This document shows, piece after piece, positions 43,586 through 52,837 of a stretch of 64,000 nt of DNA. The stretch comes from Candidatus Melainabacteria bacterium (GTDB lineage Bacteria > Cyanobacteriota > Vampirovibrionia > Obscuribacterales > Obscuribacteraceae), in contig PLZS01000060.1 of NCBI GenBank assembly GCA_003153555.1, positions 62,001 to 126,000 on the forward strand, read 5' to 3'. Both the position numbers and the translations under genes were made by a program. Under the pieces are notes generated by a model. It saw only the letters and a list, made by a program, of their open reading frames with translations, was not told the origin of the DNA and searched no databases. Positions within the stretch are counted from its first letter, which is position 1; every line of letters starts with the position of its first letter.

Positions 43586-44932
43586 ATGATCTTAAAAAGC
43601 GCTGACGAAATAGTCACACTCGCTCAAAAGTCGGCAATCTCTCTGGTTCGTTTTCTGTTTTGCGATACCACCAGCGTCATTCGAGGGAAGTGTACTCGCA
43701 CCGATAAACTCAAAGAGCGGATTGAATCTGGTATTGGTCTAGTTAAAGGCACAATGGCCCTCAACATTTTGGATCACCTGCAAGTTGATACTGGTCTTGG
43801 TGCCGTAGGTGAAGTCAGGTTGATTCCCGATCTTGAGACATGGGCTGTGTTGCCTTACTCGGAACGTTCAGCAGCCCTAATTTGCGATCTGCAGGAACTA
43901 GATCACAGACCTTGGGATCATTGTCCTCGCAGCCTGCTTAAGAGAGTGGTGGAAGAGGCGAAAGCCGCAGGTTACAGTTTCCAAATCGCGTTCGAACCTG
44001 AATTTATTCTTGGTAGTTTTGAAAACGGTGAATACAAGCCAATCGACCGGAGCATGTGTTTTTCGACCGACGGTATGAATAGAGCCTCGAAATTTATCAA
44101 TAGATTCGTGGATTCACTTGAACGGCAGGGGATCGAGGTCGAACAGTACTATCCGGAGCAAGGTCCAGGTCAGCATGAACTCAGTATTCGCCACACCTCT
44201 CCGTTAAAAGCCTGTGATAGACAAATTTATTACCGTGAAACGTTGCGTGGTGTTGCACTAGAACAAAATTTGGAGGCGATGATTGGGCCGAAACCATTTG
44301 AGGATCAGCCTGGCAATGGCTGCCATTTGCATTTATCGGCTTGGGACATTTACCAGGAACGTAATTTGTTTTGGGCCGAAAATGGTCTGAGTGATTTTGG
44401 TAGATTTTTCGTCGCTGGTATTTTGCAACACTTACCGGCTCTGGTCGCTCTTACGTGTCCTTCGGTTAATTCTTACCGCCGACTGCGCCCACGCGCATGG
44501 AGTTCTGCCTATACCTGCTGGGGGTTTGATAATCGAGAAGCTGCCGTCAGAGTTCCTTCCGTTTATTGGGGACAGGAGATGGCCACCTCAAACATCGAGC
44601 TTAAATGCGTAGATAGCTCGTGCAATCCTTACGTTGCTCTGGCAGCAGTTATTGCTTGCGGCCTGGACGGAGTCAAGCGTCAGTTGACGCTGCCGCCACC
44701 GGTGGATGTCGATCCGAGCACGTTTTCAGCCGACGAAATGATCGAGCGGAAAATTGAAAGATTGCCTGCAACACTTCAAGAAGCCCTAATTGAGCTTGAG
44801 GAAGATGAGATGCTCATGAATGTACTTGGAAATTTTGGCAAGACTTTTATCGCCGTGAAGACTTCAGAATGTGGTGCCTTTGCCGGAGCGAATACAGATT
44901 TTGAGTTGAGCCAGCACCGCACACGGTTCTAA
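43586..44932 (+). CDS. Glutamine synthetase-family enzyme (gamma-glutamyl ligase-like)
   Basis: The 448-residue protein has the GS beta-grasp and catalytic parts: FLFCDTTSVIRGKCT near residue 23, the metal motif AFEPEFIL (ExE) near 133, QHELSIRH near 193, NGCHLHLS near 245, and FDNREAAVRVP near 315. It lacks signs of classical GlnA, such as the adenylylation region. It is closer to the FluG/PuuA-type ligases, which join glutamate to amines or carboxylates. It lies two bases before the amidohydrolase gene. The fungal FluG protein contains these same two parts in reverse order. Confidence 0.8.
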   Translation: MILKSADEIVTLAQKSAISLVRFLFCDTTSVIRGKCTRTDKLKERIESGIGLVKGTMALNILDHLQVDTGLGAVGEVRLIPDLETWAVLPYSERSAALICDLQELDHRPWDHCPRSLLKRVVEEAKAAGYSFQIAFEPEFILGSFENGEYKPIDRSMCFSTDGMNRASKFINRFVDSLERQGIEVEQYYPEQGPGQHELSIRHTSPLKACDRQIYYRETLRGVALEQNLEAMIGPKPFEDQPGNGCHLHLSAWDIYQERNLFWAENGLSDFGRFFVAGILQHLPALVALTCPSVNSYRRLRPRAWSSAYTCWGFDNREAAVRVPSVYWGQEMATSNIELKCVDSSCNPYVALAAVIACGLDGVKRQLTLPPPVDVDPSTFSADEMIERKIERLPATLQEALIELEEDEMLMNVLGNFGKTFIAVKTSECGAFAGANTDFELSQHRTRF

Positions 44933-44934
44933 AG

Positions 44935-46071
44935 ATGATCAATCTAAGCCGAATAATTTTTATCGATCACCATGCCCATTGCTTACTAAACGATTTTTCG
45001 CAGCTTGATGCAATCGGTTTTCGGCAGGCCTTCAGCGAAACCAATTCTCTGTCCATGCTGCAGTTGCATGTTCAACATTCAATGCACTACATGCATATGC
45101 TCCGAGAGCTAAGCGAATATTTGGATATAGAAGCAGACGAAGAAAAAATTCTTGAGATGCGCAGTCGTCTGGGAAAAACTGATTATGTCCAAATGCTCTT
45201 TGATGATGCATCGATCGGTGCTTGCATTATTGATGCCGGATTTCGAAAAGAAGACATGCTCAGCTTGGAAAAGCTTTCACTTGTCTGTGGTCGGCCAATT
45301 TACCAATGCCTTCGCATCGAGTCTGTGATCGAAGACTGTCTAAAAAATGCGAATTCTTTTGAAGACATGCAAGCTGATTTCGCAGAAGCCTTGATCAATC
45401 CCGGTGGACCTAAAGTGGTAGCTTTTAAAACCATCGCCGCTTATCGTGGTGGCTTGGAAATTGTTAGTGTGGACGTTAATGTCGCGCGAACAAATTTTAC
45501 CGAATTGAAGACTTTGACCAAAGAAGCAGGCGCAGTGAGGATTACGAAGAGCCCGCTTTATCACTTTTTGCTGAGCGAAGCATTTGAAATTGCCCAAACC
45601 CAAAATGTGCCCGTGCAAATACACTGTGGACTAGGCGATGCTGATGGAGACTTAAGAGAGACTAACCCTTGGTGTTTTCGCACTATTCTGGAGCGTCGAA
45701 AATTTTCGAAAGTCAACTTCGTTTTCCTGCATTGTTATCCATACGTGCGTGAAGCGGCGCTGCTGGCTTCACTTTATAGCAACGTTTACATCGATCTCTC
45801 TCTTGCCTTGTCTCTGATATCTCCGCAGGCAGCAACTTTGTTCGCGGATGCACTTTCGGTTGCACCATCCACTAAAATTTTGGTAGCTACTGATGGTCAC
45901 AGTGTTCCGGAGACCTACTGGTACGCCTCGCATTCGGCTCGCAGAGCCTTGTCGTCGGTGCTTTCATTCCTAATTGGAAATGGTTATGTGAATGAAAACC
46001 AAGCTATGGAGATCGCTGATCGATTGTTTCACAAGAACGCGCAGAACCTCTATCGACTTTCAGATATTTAG
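44935..46071 (+). CDS. Amidohydrolase-family protein (FluG N-terminal-like)
   Basis: The 378-residue protein resembles amidohydrolase-2/FluG N-terminal domains. A metal-binding start IIFIDHHAHCLLNDF at residues 8-22 (HxH) is followed by IQIHCGLGDADGDL-type VPVQIHCGLGDADGD near 222, FLHCYPYVREAALLAS near 260, and VATDGHSVPETYWYASHSAR near 320 (metal Asp). It likely hydrolyses or decarboxylates an amide or acid, working together with the adjacent ligase. ATG 44935 starts two bases after the GS stop. Confidence 0.78.
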   Translation: MINLSRIIFIDHHAHCLLNDFSQLDAIGFRQAFSETNSLSMLQLHVQHSMHYMHMLRELSEYLDIEADEEKILEMRSRLGKTDYVQMLFDDASIGACIIDAGFRKEDMLSLEKLSLVCGRPIYQCLRIESVIEDCLKNANSFEDMQADFAEALINPGGPKVVAFKTIAAYRGGLEIVSVDVNVARTNFTELKTLTKEAGAVRITKSPLYHFLLSEAFEIAQTQNVPVQIHCGLGDADGDLRETNPWCFRTILERRKFSKVNFVFLHCYPYVREAALLASLYSNVYIDLSLALSLISPQAATLFADALSVAPSTKILVATDGHSVPETYWYASHSARRALSSVLSFLIGNGYVNENQAMEIADRLFHKNAQNLYRLSDI

Positions 46072-46308
46072 CTCCCGATCAGAGTTGCTAGAGCTCAGTT
46101 AGCCGAGTGGGTTATTTTAGCAATGGTTGCAGACGCATATGTGATCCGATTCGATGTGCGTATTATCAGTCGATATTGTCACTTAAGTGAATCTACCCTT
46201 CCTTAAGATTGAATTGAAAATGTTTTGTTGACGGTTGACGGCAACTTCTTTCAAATATCTGAGTCTGTAATTCTAGTCCGATCCGATATCTAAACAAGGA
46301 GTTCTATA

Positions 46309-46401
46309 ATGGTTATTCTTTGGCTTCCGAGCATTCTCTTGAGCATTGTTCTAAGCATCGGCCTAACTGTTTTGCTTAACGGTTTATTTAGAAGATCCTA
46401 A
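46309..46401 (+). CDS. 30-residue single-span membrane peptide
   Basis: A short frame with a strong ribosome site, AAGGAG at 46296-46301, seven bases before ATG 46309. The peptide is almost wholly hydrophobic (VILWLPSILLSIVLSIGLTV) with NGLFRRS at the end, so it is a one-span inner-membrane peptide with basic residues inside. It is too short for usual gene finders. Related classes (KdpF-like or stress peptides) regulate membrane complexes; function here is unknown. Confidence 0.6.
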   Translation: MVILWLPSILLSIVLSIGLTVLLNGLFRRS

Positions 46402-46436
46402 AGATCATTTGTGGCGCTCTTCACTAGCCGCCACTG

Positions 46437-46676
46437 TCTTTCAATCTTCACAGGCACTTGGTCTTTGTGGCAAAATATCGCCGCCATATTTTCACAAAGA
46501 CGACTCTTTACCGAATGGAAGAAGTGTTCAAAACGGTATGCAACGACTTCGAAACAGTCTTAATTGAATTTGATGGCGAAACACCTGTAAGGGCGAGGGC
46601 GCGCACCGCAATGTACGAGAGAGCAGTTGATGTCGGAAAAGTCGCTGAAGACAAGTATGCAGATTCAAGAGAATAG
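46437..46676 (+). pseudogene. IS200/IS605 TnpA transposase remnant
   Basis: The frame reads SFNLHRHLVFVAKYRRHIFT then MEEVFKTVCNDFETVLIEFDGE, which is the N-terminal third of IS200/IS605 Y1 transposases. The catalytic HUH and tyrosine regions are missing; the rest (GETPVRARARTAMYERAV onward) is unrelated. There is no start codon in frame at the expected place. It shows that an IS200-type element was once at this site. A small inverted repeat (CGTAT/ATACG, 46721-46734) downstream may be a leftover hairpin end. Confidence 0.7.
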
Positions 46677-46797
46677 GACGGCAGGCACGCTCCTTCGTCG
46701 CGCTTGAGAGCAAGAACACGCGTATGTCGATACGTGCGTCCTTGGTCACTCTTTTCGGTGTTGATTTTGCACTAATTACTCCGTAGTGCCATACCGT

Positions 46798-48510
46798 TCA
46801 GAAGTGAGAAGCGGTAGATTTGCGGTGTAAAACGTCGCCGCTACTCAATTTTTGGGGCTTTTGATCGTAGAAGATGATCTGTGAAACAAGAGCGAAGCCA
46901 CCTCCTGCTGCAAGCATGAAACATATCATTGCCAAGCCCGGATAGCCAAAAACTCTGAAGGCAGTTTCTACTCTCATTAACAACGCTGCACCAATAATTA
47001 GTGCGGCCAGAATCAGCCCAGTTGTTATTCTGTTTGCTACCTTCTGAAATGAGTCAGTCAGTATTTTTTCATCAAGTGCTTCAACTTCGATATGGAGTTT
47101 GTTCGAAGCAATTAAATCAAGAATTTTGTTCACTCTGCTTGGTAGTTTGTCCGCAAAATCTTTCGTTTCGATCATGCTGTTGAACATGCCCGCAGGCGAC
47201 ATGCTCTTCATCATTCTTTGCTGGGTGAGATGGGCAGCGTTTCGACGGATCGATGCATTGGGGTCGAATTCTGGATCCAGTGTTCTACCGACTTGGTCGA
47301 GATTAAGCAGTGTTTTTCCTAACATCGTCAATTCGGAAGGCAGCTTAAGACCGTGATCAGCAGTTGTTTTGGTTATGGCAAGAACTACTTTGCCGATTTC
47401 CATATCCTGGATATTTGCTCCGAACGCATGTTGGACCAAATCATTGATTTGTTTACGACATGCAGGCGCATCAAAGTCTCGCTTGATTTCACCAATTTCA
47501 AAAGCTATTTCTGCAGCGTCATCTCCGTGTCCTTCGCCAATGGCAAGTAGCAATTGCAGCAGCTTCGATTGCAAGTCTGGCGTTAAACGTGCCACCATTC
47601 CTAAATCGATCAAGCCTATCTTCTTGTCTTCAGTAAGAAATACATTGCCTGGATGGGGATCTGCATGGAAAAATCCGTCAACTAGAATTTGCTTCAAGTA
47701 GCAGCGAAAAACTTCTTCAGCCAGAGGGCGCCCATCAAGTTCCACTTGTTCTAGCTTGTTGACGGAGGTGATCTTTTTGCCTGTGACGAAATCCATCGTA
47801 AGCACTTTAGATGTGCTGTAGTCGTGGACCGGAGCCGGAACAAGGATTAGCGGAAACTCTTTCAAATTCTCCTTCATCGTGTCTAGATTACGCGCTTCTT
47901 TTCTGTAATCCAATTCTTCCATAATGGTTTTTCGAAATTCTTCGAGCATTTTGCCATACTCGTACTTGCGACCTGATTCGGTATGCGTGTCATAAAATTC
48001 GGCGACGTCCGCCAAAATTTCCAAATCTTGGATGATGTTGTCTCGAATACCTGGACGTTGAACTTTAACTGCTACTTCCCGCCCATTTCGCATGGTCGCT
48101 CTGTGGATTTGTCCAAGTGAAGCGGCGGCCAGAGGTTGATCATTGAATTGTGAAAATGCCTTCGAAATGCGTACTCCCAATTCGCTGACGACAATTTTTT
48201 CGACTTCAGCAAAGCTAAAGGGCTCGCAATTGTCCTGCAGTCTCGAAAGTGCTTCTAAGTAAGCTTCGGGTAGAAAGTCAGGGCGTGTTGACAACATCTG
48301 ACCCACTTTCACAAAAGCCGGACCGAGTTTCTCCAGGTCTTTGGTAAGCTCTTCAGCTTTACCTTTTGCCTCTGGAGGGATATTCCCGTCGCCGTTAAGC
48401 GCTTCGTCCAAGCCAGCGTTTTTTACAAGGTCCGAGTTGCCATATTTGATGAAGAGCATGGCAATGTCTCTGTATCTCTTCAAATACTCCGGTTTAAGCG
48501 AAATTCCCAC
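46798..48510 (-). CDS. ubiB: UbiB/ABC1 protein-kinase-like ATPase
   Basis: The 570-residue atypical kinase carries FVKVGQMLSTRPDFLP (KxGQ) near residue 60 and AAASLGQIHRA (A-rich nucleotide loop) near 130. VAVKVQRPG (ATP lysine) is near 145, FFHADPHPGNVFL near 280 and IGLIDLGM (metal DLG) near 297. At the C-terminus are two membrane segments (TGLILAALIIGAALLM and LAMICFMLAAGGGFALVSQI). UbiB-type proteins support quinone synthesis and lipid transport. No quinone genes are next to it. Its upstream spacer has the palindromic repeats. Confidence 0.9.
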   Translation of the reverse strand: MGISLKPEYLKRYRDIAMLFIKYGNSDLVKNAGLDEALNGDGNIPPEAKGKAEELTKDLEKLGPAFVKVGQMLSTRPDFLPEAYLEALSRLQDNCEPFSFAEVEKIVVSELGVRISKAFSQFNDQPLAAASLGQIHRATMRNGREVAVKVQRPGIRDNIIQDLEILADVAEFYDTHTESGRKYEYGKMLEEFRKTIMEELDYRKEARNLDTMKENLKEFPLILVPAPVHDYSTSKVLTMDFVTGKKITSVNKLEQVELDGRPLAEEVFRCYLKQILVDGFFHADPHPGNVFLTEDKKIGLIDLGMVARLTPDLQSKLLQLLLAIGEGHGDDAAEIAFEIGEIKRDFDAPACRKQINDLVQHAFGANIQDMEIGKVVLAITKTTADHGLKLPSELTMLGKTLLNLDQVGRTLDPEFDPNASIRRNAAHLTQQRMMKSMSPAGMFNSMIETKDFADKLPSRVNKILDLIASNKLHIEVEALDEKILTDSFQKVANRITTGLILAALIIGAALLMRVETAFRVFGYPGLAMICFMLAAGGGFALVSQIIFYDQKPQKLSSGDVLHRKSTASHF

Positions 48511-48630
48511 AGCTCTGAACCCCCTTGATGGTCTGTCTGACGAAACGACGGTTACAGCCGCACGTTCGTTCCATATAAAGTTGAGCGCCCTGCCGTGATT
48601 TGGAAAGGTGCCACTGGCGGGATTTGACTT

Positions 48631-48709
48631 AAACCGATATCGGTTCGGATTTCCGTGGGCGAACCTAAACCGATAATTTTGGAACGACGTTAAACCGATA
48701 TCGGTTTAT
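48631..48709. repeat. Palindromic repeat cluster, three copies
   Basis: Cores begin at 48633, 48669 and 48694. Copies 1 and 3 are complete or nearly so; copy 2 is a half repeat (AAACCGATAATT). Spacings are 36 and 25 bp. Located upstream of ubiB and downstream of the peroxiredoxin gene. Confidence 0.88.
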
Positions 48710-48752
48710 ATACTGATGACGGTCAGCGGCGCTTACGGGACAGCGCTATACG

Positions 48753-49202
48753 CTAGTTTGACGTGTGGCCAGATTTGGACTTCTTGATGCAGTTAATGAC
48801 ATTCTCCGGCGCCGGGCTGCCTCGTTCATAAAAGCAAATATTACCGGCTGGGTCGATGACCACGACGGTGCGTTTAATGAACGGCAGCCAGCCTAAGAAT
48901 GCTTTGTACTTTTTGGCGGTATTACCATCCGGATCACTCAATATCGGAAACTCAAGTCGTTGCCGAGTGCAGTATGTGCGACTCTTATTCGCTGGTGCAG
49001 TATTGACGCCAAAAACTCTTGCGTCAGTCTCAAGCAGCGCACTCGTGTTGATGCTGAATTCGCTCAACTGTTTATTGCATCCTGGACTGTCGTTAGCCGG
49101 ATAAAAGACGAGAACCACGTATGAGCCAGCTAAGCTCGACAGAGTGATGTTCTGCCCAGTAGTGGCTTCCAGTGTAAATTCCGGCGCTTTCTCGTGGAGC
49201 AT
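48753..49202 (-). CDS. Bcp-type peroxiredoxin
   Basis: About 149 residues; thiol peroxidase of the AhpC/TSA family. KAPEFTLEATTGQNITLSSL at the start is followed by VLVFYPANDSPGCNKQLSEF near residue 35. The expected peroxidatic cysteine of the TxxC motif is shifted to N-D-S-P-G-C, with the single cysteine in the resolving position of 2-Cys Bcp. Another cysteine is in TYCTRQRLEFPIL. I place the start at ATG 49202 because AGGA stands seven bases upstream and this avoids overlap with the preceding gene; an earlier ATG at 49229 would overlap by 23 bp. Confidence 0.78.
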   Translation of the reverse strand: MLHEKAPEFTLEATTGQNITLSSLAGSYVVLVFYPANDSPGCNKQLSEFSINTSALLETDARVFGVNTAPANKSRTYCTRQRLEFPILSDPDGNTAKKYKAFLGWLPFIKRTVVVIDPAGNICFYERGSPAPENVINCIKKSKSGHTSN

Positions 49203-49206
49203 CGAT

Positions 49207-49731
49207 CTATCCTGCGGCTGTGGAGGCAAATAACAGCGTGTTCGCCTTAATTTGTGATCCCCATAAGGTAATCAGTAAATTAATCCTGCTGCCTATTTCT
49301 GTTTTAAATTCTACAAGTCCGTAACTCTTGATACCAATCTCGACAAATTTGTTGAACTCTGGTTCTAAGTAGCCAAAAAGCATGCGCTCATCGACTTCCT
49401 GTCGCATCACCATCTGGTTCAAGAGCACGAATAAGTGCATTCGCGGACGGAAAAAATTCTGCACATAGGTGCAAAATTCGGTGGATTCTGGGTCGAACGT
49501 CAACGGATTGAAATCGCAATTAAGCTGCTCAAGTTTCTTTTCAAATTCGCGTAACTCTTCGCGATACAGTTTGACGAATTCCCATGAGCGCCGGTAACGC
49601 TCTTGATCGTCATTTTGGATCATTTGAGTGTTGGTTTGCTTCATTTGCTGGTAGATAAAAAAGAGCACCACAGTGCTACTGATCGCTTGCGCCCAATCCG
49701 CAACTGAGCCTAAGTCCAAGTGCTGCGCCAT
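49207..49731 (-). CDS. Membrane-anchored helical protein of unknown function
   Basis: The 174-residue protein has one hydrophobic segment near the start (DWAQAISSTVVLFFIYQQM). A long charged helical part follows (DQERYRRSWEFVKLYREELR, REFEKKLEQLNCDFNPL), then RPRMHLFVLLNQMVMRQEVD. It resembles DUF4760-type proteins in the pattern of an N-terminal anchor followed by helices, but the match is not firm. It sits between korB and the peroxiredoxin gene, overlapping neither after start correction. Confidence 0.6.
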   Translation of the reverse strand: MAQHLDLGSVADWAQAISSTVVLFFIYQQMKQTNTQMIQNDDQERYRRSWEFVKLYREELREFEKKLEQLNCDFNPLTFDPESTEFCTYVQNFFRPRMHLFVLLNQMVMRQEVDERMLFGYLEPEFNKFVEIGIKSYGLVEFKTEIGSRINLLITLWGSQIKANTLLFASTAAG

Positions 49732-49756
49732 GTTCTATCTACCAGAGAGATCCGAA

Positions 49757-50815
49757 TTACATCAACTCAGCCATGATCTTCTTCAAGGCTTCTTTAGACG
49801 GTCTGGTTCGTTCTTGAGGTAACGAGGCCAACGGCGCGTCAACCAGATCCATCATGCTGACAAAATCTGGTTTCTTTTCATCGATGAAGAGCAGACCAGT
49901 GAGGAACTGTTTTTCTTCAGATGCTTTTAGCATGGTGGTGATTGCCAATTCACGATTGCGAGGATCATAGGCTTTGTCAAGCTTCTTCAAGCGCAAATGG
50001 GAACCATCATGCAACTCAACATCTTGCACCGATCCGGGATCGTAGTCGACCGTAATTTGCTCATAGAAAGGAATGAAACCCAATTCGTGCAATGGAGTCT
50101 CCATTTCTTTGGCGTACTTATAACTCTTTGTCGAACCTTCGTGGTTGTTGAAGGTGACGCAGGGACTGATTACGTCCAGAACTGCGGTGCCCTTGTGTGA
50201 AGCAGCTGCTTTCAGCAATGCCACCAATTGCTTTGGATCACCGGCGAAAGATCTGCCCACAAATCCACAACCAAGTTCGATTGCCAGTCCGCACAAATCA
50301 ATTGGTGTATATTCGTTTAGTTTGCCGCCTTTGGCTTTAGAGCCGAGATCGGCTGTGGCTGAGAATTGTCCTTTAGTCAATCCGTAGACACCGTTGTTCT
50401 CGACGATGTATATGATCGGTAGATTTCTGCGTACCAGATGACAAAATTGCCCCAGTCCGATACTAGCTGTATCGCCATCGCCACTGACGCCGATGAGCAG
50501 CATGTCTTTATTCGCCATGTTCGCACCTGTGGCGACTGATGGCATTCTTCCATGCACTGAGTTGAATCCATGGGCCTGGTTTAAGAAGTATGCGGGTGTC
50601 TTACTGGAGCAGCCGATGCCACTAAGCTTTGCCACTTGATGTGGTGCGATTCCCAATTCATAAAATGCTTTGATGATTTGGGCCGTGATCGCATCGTGAC
50701 CACAACCATCGCACAACGTTGATGGCGCACCTTTGTAGTCAGCCATCGTCAAACCAATTCGATTTGTATTTGGTGCCGGGCTGGGAGAGCTTGGATTTGT
50801 AGGTGTCTGAACCAT
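49757..50815 (-). CDS. korB: 2-oxoacid:ferredoxin oxidoreductase beta subunit
   Basis: The 352-residue ThDP-binding subunit pairs with the alpha gene two bases upstream. It has LCDGCGHDAITAQIIKAFYE near residue 37 (with cysteines in the position of the usual Fe-S/ThDP region), GIGCSSKTPAYFLN near 66, MLLIGVSGDGDTASIGLGQF near 104 (ThDP GDG motif) and IVENNGVYGLTKGQFS near 136. With KorA it oxidatively decarboxylates 2-oxoglutarate (or pyruvate), reducing ferredoxin. This is consistent with an anaerobic or microaerobic TCA route. Confidence 0.88.
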   Translation of the reverse strand: MVQTPTNPSSPSPAPNTNRIGLTMADYKGAPSTLCDGCGHDAITAQIIKAFYELGIAPHQVAKLSGIGCSSKTPAYFLNQAHGFNSVHGRMPSVATGANMANKDMLLIGVSGDGDTASIGLGQFCHLVRRNLPIIYIVENNGVYGLTKGQFSATADLGSKAKGGKLNEYTPIDLCGLAIELGCGFVGRSFAGDPKQLVALLKAAASHKGTAVLDVISPCVTFNNHEGSTKSYKYAKEMETPLHELGFIPFYEQITVDYDPGSVQDVELHDGSHLRLKKLDKAYDPRNRELAITTMLKASEEKQFLTGLLFIDEKKPDFVSMMDLVDAPLASLPQERTRPSKEALKKIMAELM

Positions 50816-50817
50816 GT

Positions 50818-52641
50818 CTATTTCTTCTCCTGCTGCATGATTGCATCCGTTACGAATTGCGCATCGATTGGAAGACCGGTGTAATGTTTGACTGAGCGCA
50901 GTTTGCTTGCGAGATCCGGCAGTTCGAGAGTGATTAGGTCTCTTAATTGCGCATCTCTATTTTGTTCGACTACGTAAATTCGATCGTGGCACTCGACAAA
51001 TTTGCGCAGTTCTTCTGTGAATGGAAGCGCTCTTAATCTGAAATACCCGGTCTGGATGTTTGCCGCTTTCAGTTGATCTCTACTTTCATAGATTGCGAAG
51101 TGGGTCGAACCAAAAGCGATGATGCCAATCTTGGCGTTTGCATCTTCGTGTATTTCTGGTTTTGGCACAAACTTGCGTGCTGTTTGGAACTTACGATCCA
51201 GTCTATCCATCAAGTTTTGATAGTCTTCTGGTTTTTCTGTGTACGTGGCCTTTTCAGTATGTCCACTGCCTCTGACAAAGTATGGAGCGAGCGGATGATC
51301 AGTTCCGGGCAACGTGCGATAGCAAATACCATCTCCATCGATATCTTTGTAGCGCGCGAATTCGCCGGCCTTTTCCAACTGTTCCGCATTGAGAACTTTG
51401 CCGCGATCCAGTGGTTGACTTGGATAATCAAACGGATCGGACATCCAATTGTTCATGCCCAGATCGAGATCGGTCAGCACAAACACTGGTGTTTGGAAAC
51501 GCTCAGCTAAATCGAATGCTTGACCGGCGAGGGTGTAGCACTCTGCCACCGAGCCTGGTAGCAAGACGATATGTTTGGTGTCCCCATGCGACAGCATGTA
51601 AGTGCTGAACAAGTCAGCTTGTGATGTGCGGGTTGGCATACCGGTTGAAGGACCAACTCGTTGCACGTCGAAGATCACAGTTGGAATTTCGGTGAAATAA
51701 CCGAAGCCAACAAACTCTGCCATCAGTGAAATTCCAGGACCGGAAGTCGATGTCATTGATCGTGCACCGGCCCAACCGGCTCCTAGCGCCATTCCGATCG
51801 CGGCTAGTTCGTCTTCGGCCTGGATCACTGCAAATGTGTTTTTGTGATCGGCATCGACTCGGTATTCATGCAGATAGTCGATCAGCGTTTCGCAAAGACT
51901 GGACGATGGTGTAATCGGATACCACGAAACAACAGTTACGCCTGCAAACAATGAACCAAGAGCCGCTGCAGCGTTACCATCGATAATGATTTTACCTGCC
52001 GTCTTGTCCATGCGCTCGATGAAATAGGGATCATCTTTTTTCAAATTTTCGCGCGTCCAATCACGGCCAATCTTGATAGCGTTGATATTGAGACCGATTG
52101 CTTTTTCTTTACCTAAGAATTGTCCGCTAATTGCTTTGGTGACTTCAGCGTCATCAAGACTGAGAAGCTCAGCAACTACACCAACGTAAATCATGTTAGT
52201 GAGCAATTTCCTAAGCTTCAGATTCTCACTGGCTTTGGCCGCAAGTTCGGTAAATGGCACTTGGTAGTGTTTGATGTCTGACCGCACATCATTTAGTTTG
52301 AGCTCGGCAGGACTAATGCAAATGGAACCGGCATGCAGCGCTTTTACATCCTCAAAAGCGGTCTGCGGATTCATTGCAACCAGTATATTGGTCTCTCGCT
52401 TACGAGCGATGTAGCCGTCCTTATTGACTCGAATCGTGAACCAGGTTGGTAGCCCAGCGATGTTGGATGGGAAGAGATTCTTACCGCTTACTGGAATGCC
52501 CATCTGGAATATCGTGCGCATTAGCACGCTATTTGAGGATTGGCTCCCAGAACCATTTACAGTGGCGACTTGAATGGAAAAGTCATTTACGCAACGTCCG
52601 TGTTCGGTTTTTTGGACGCTGTCAGCTGCTAGCGTTTTCAC
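50818..52641 (-). CDS. korA: 2-oxoacid:ferredoxin oxidoreductase alpha subunit (fused gamma-alpha)
   Basis: The 607-residue protein fuses a gamma domain (residues 20-200: VATVNGSGSQSSNSVLMRTI and GLPTWFTIRVNKDGYIARKR) to the alpha subunit. The alpha part starts IIDGNAAAALGSLFAGVTVV near 212, with SWYPITPSSSLCETLIDYL near 232, MTSTSGPGISLMAEFVGFG near 295 and PVFVLTDLDLG near 385. The layout fits KorA-type enzymes. The palindrome at 52661 just upstream may be an operator. Confidence 0.87.
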   Translation of the reverse strand: MKTLAADSVQKTEHGRCVNDFSIQVATVNGSGSQSSNSVLMRTIFQMGIPVSGKNLFPSNIAGLPTWFTIRVNKDGYIARKRETNILVAMNPQTAFEDVKALHAGSICISPAELKLNDVRSDIKHYQVPFTELAAKASENLKLRKLLTNMIYVGVVAELLSLDDAEVTKAISGQFLGKEKAIGLNINAIKIGRDWTRENLKKDDPYFIERMDKTAGKIIIDGNAAAALGSLFAGVTVVSWYPITPSSSLCETLIDYLHEYRVDADHKNTFAVIQAEDELAAIGMALGAGWAGARSMTSTSGPGISLMAEFVGFGYFTEIPTVIFDVQRVGPSTGMPTRTSQADLFSTYMLSHGDTKHIVLLPGSVAECYTLAGQAFDLAERFQTPVFVLTDLDLGMNNWMSDPFDYPSQPLDRGKVLNAEQLEKAGEFARYKDIDGDGICYRTLPGTDHPLAPYFVRGSGHTEKATYTEKPEDYQNLMDRLDRKFQTARKFVPKPEIHEDANAKIGIIAFGSTHFAIYESRDQLKAANIQTGYFRLRALPFTEELRKFVECHDRIYVVEQNRDAQLRDLITLELPDLASKLRSVKHYTGLPIDAQFVTDAIMQQEKK

Positions 52642-52660
52642 TATTGGAATACCCTATTAA

Positions 52661-52675
52661 AGAGCGATACGCTCT
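52661..52675. promoter_or_regulatory. Inverted repeat before korA
   Basis: AGAGCG-ATA-CGCTCT is a perfect 6-bp inverted repeat with 3-base centre, 20 bp upstream of korA. It may be an operator or an RNA hairpin in the leader; nothing in the sequence distinguishes these. Confidence 0.4.
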
Positions 52676-52837
52676 AAAGTTTAGCAGTGCATCCTGCGAA
52701 AGGCGCTCAAATACAACATTCGATAAGGTTTGCTAAACAGTCAGCGTGCTGATCTAATCCGCTGGCGCTATTGGAAGGTCGGCAGATCCTGTCAGCCCTT
52801 TACTGGATTGAGATACGGACTAGGCAATTCGTTCGGA

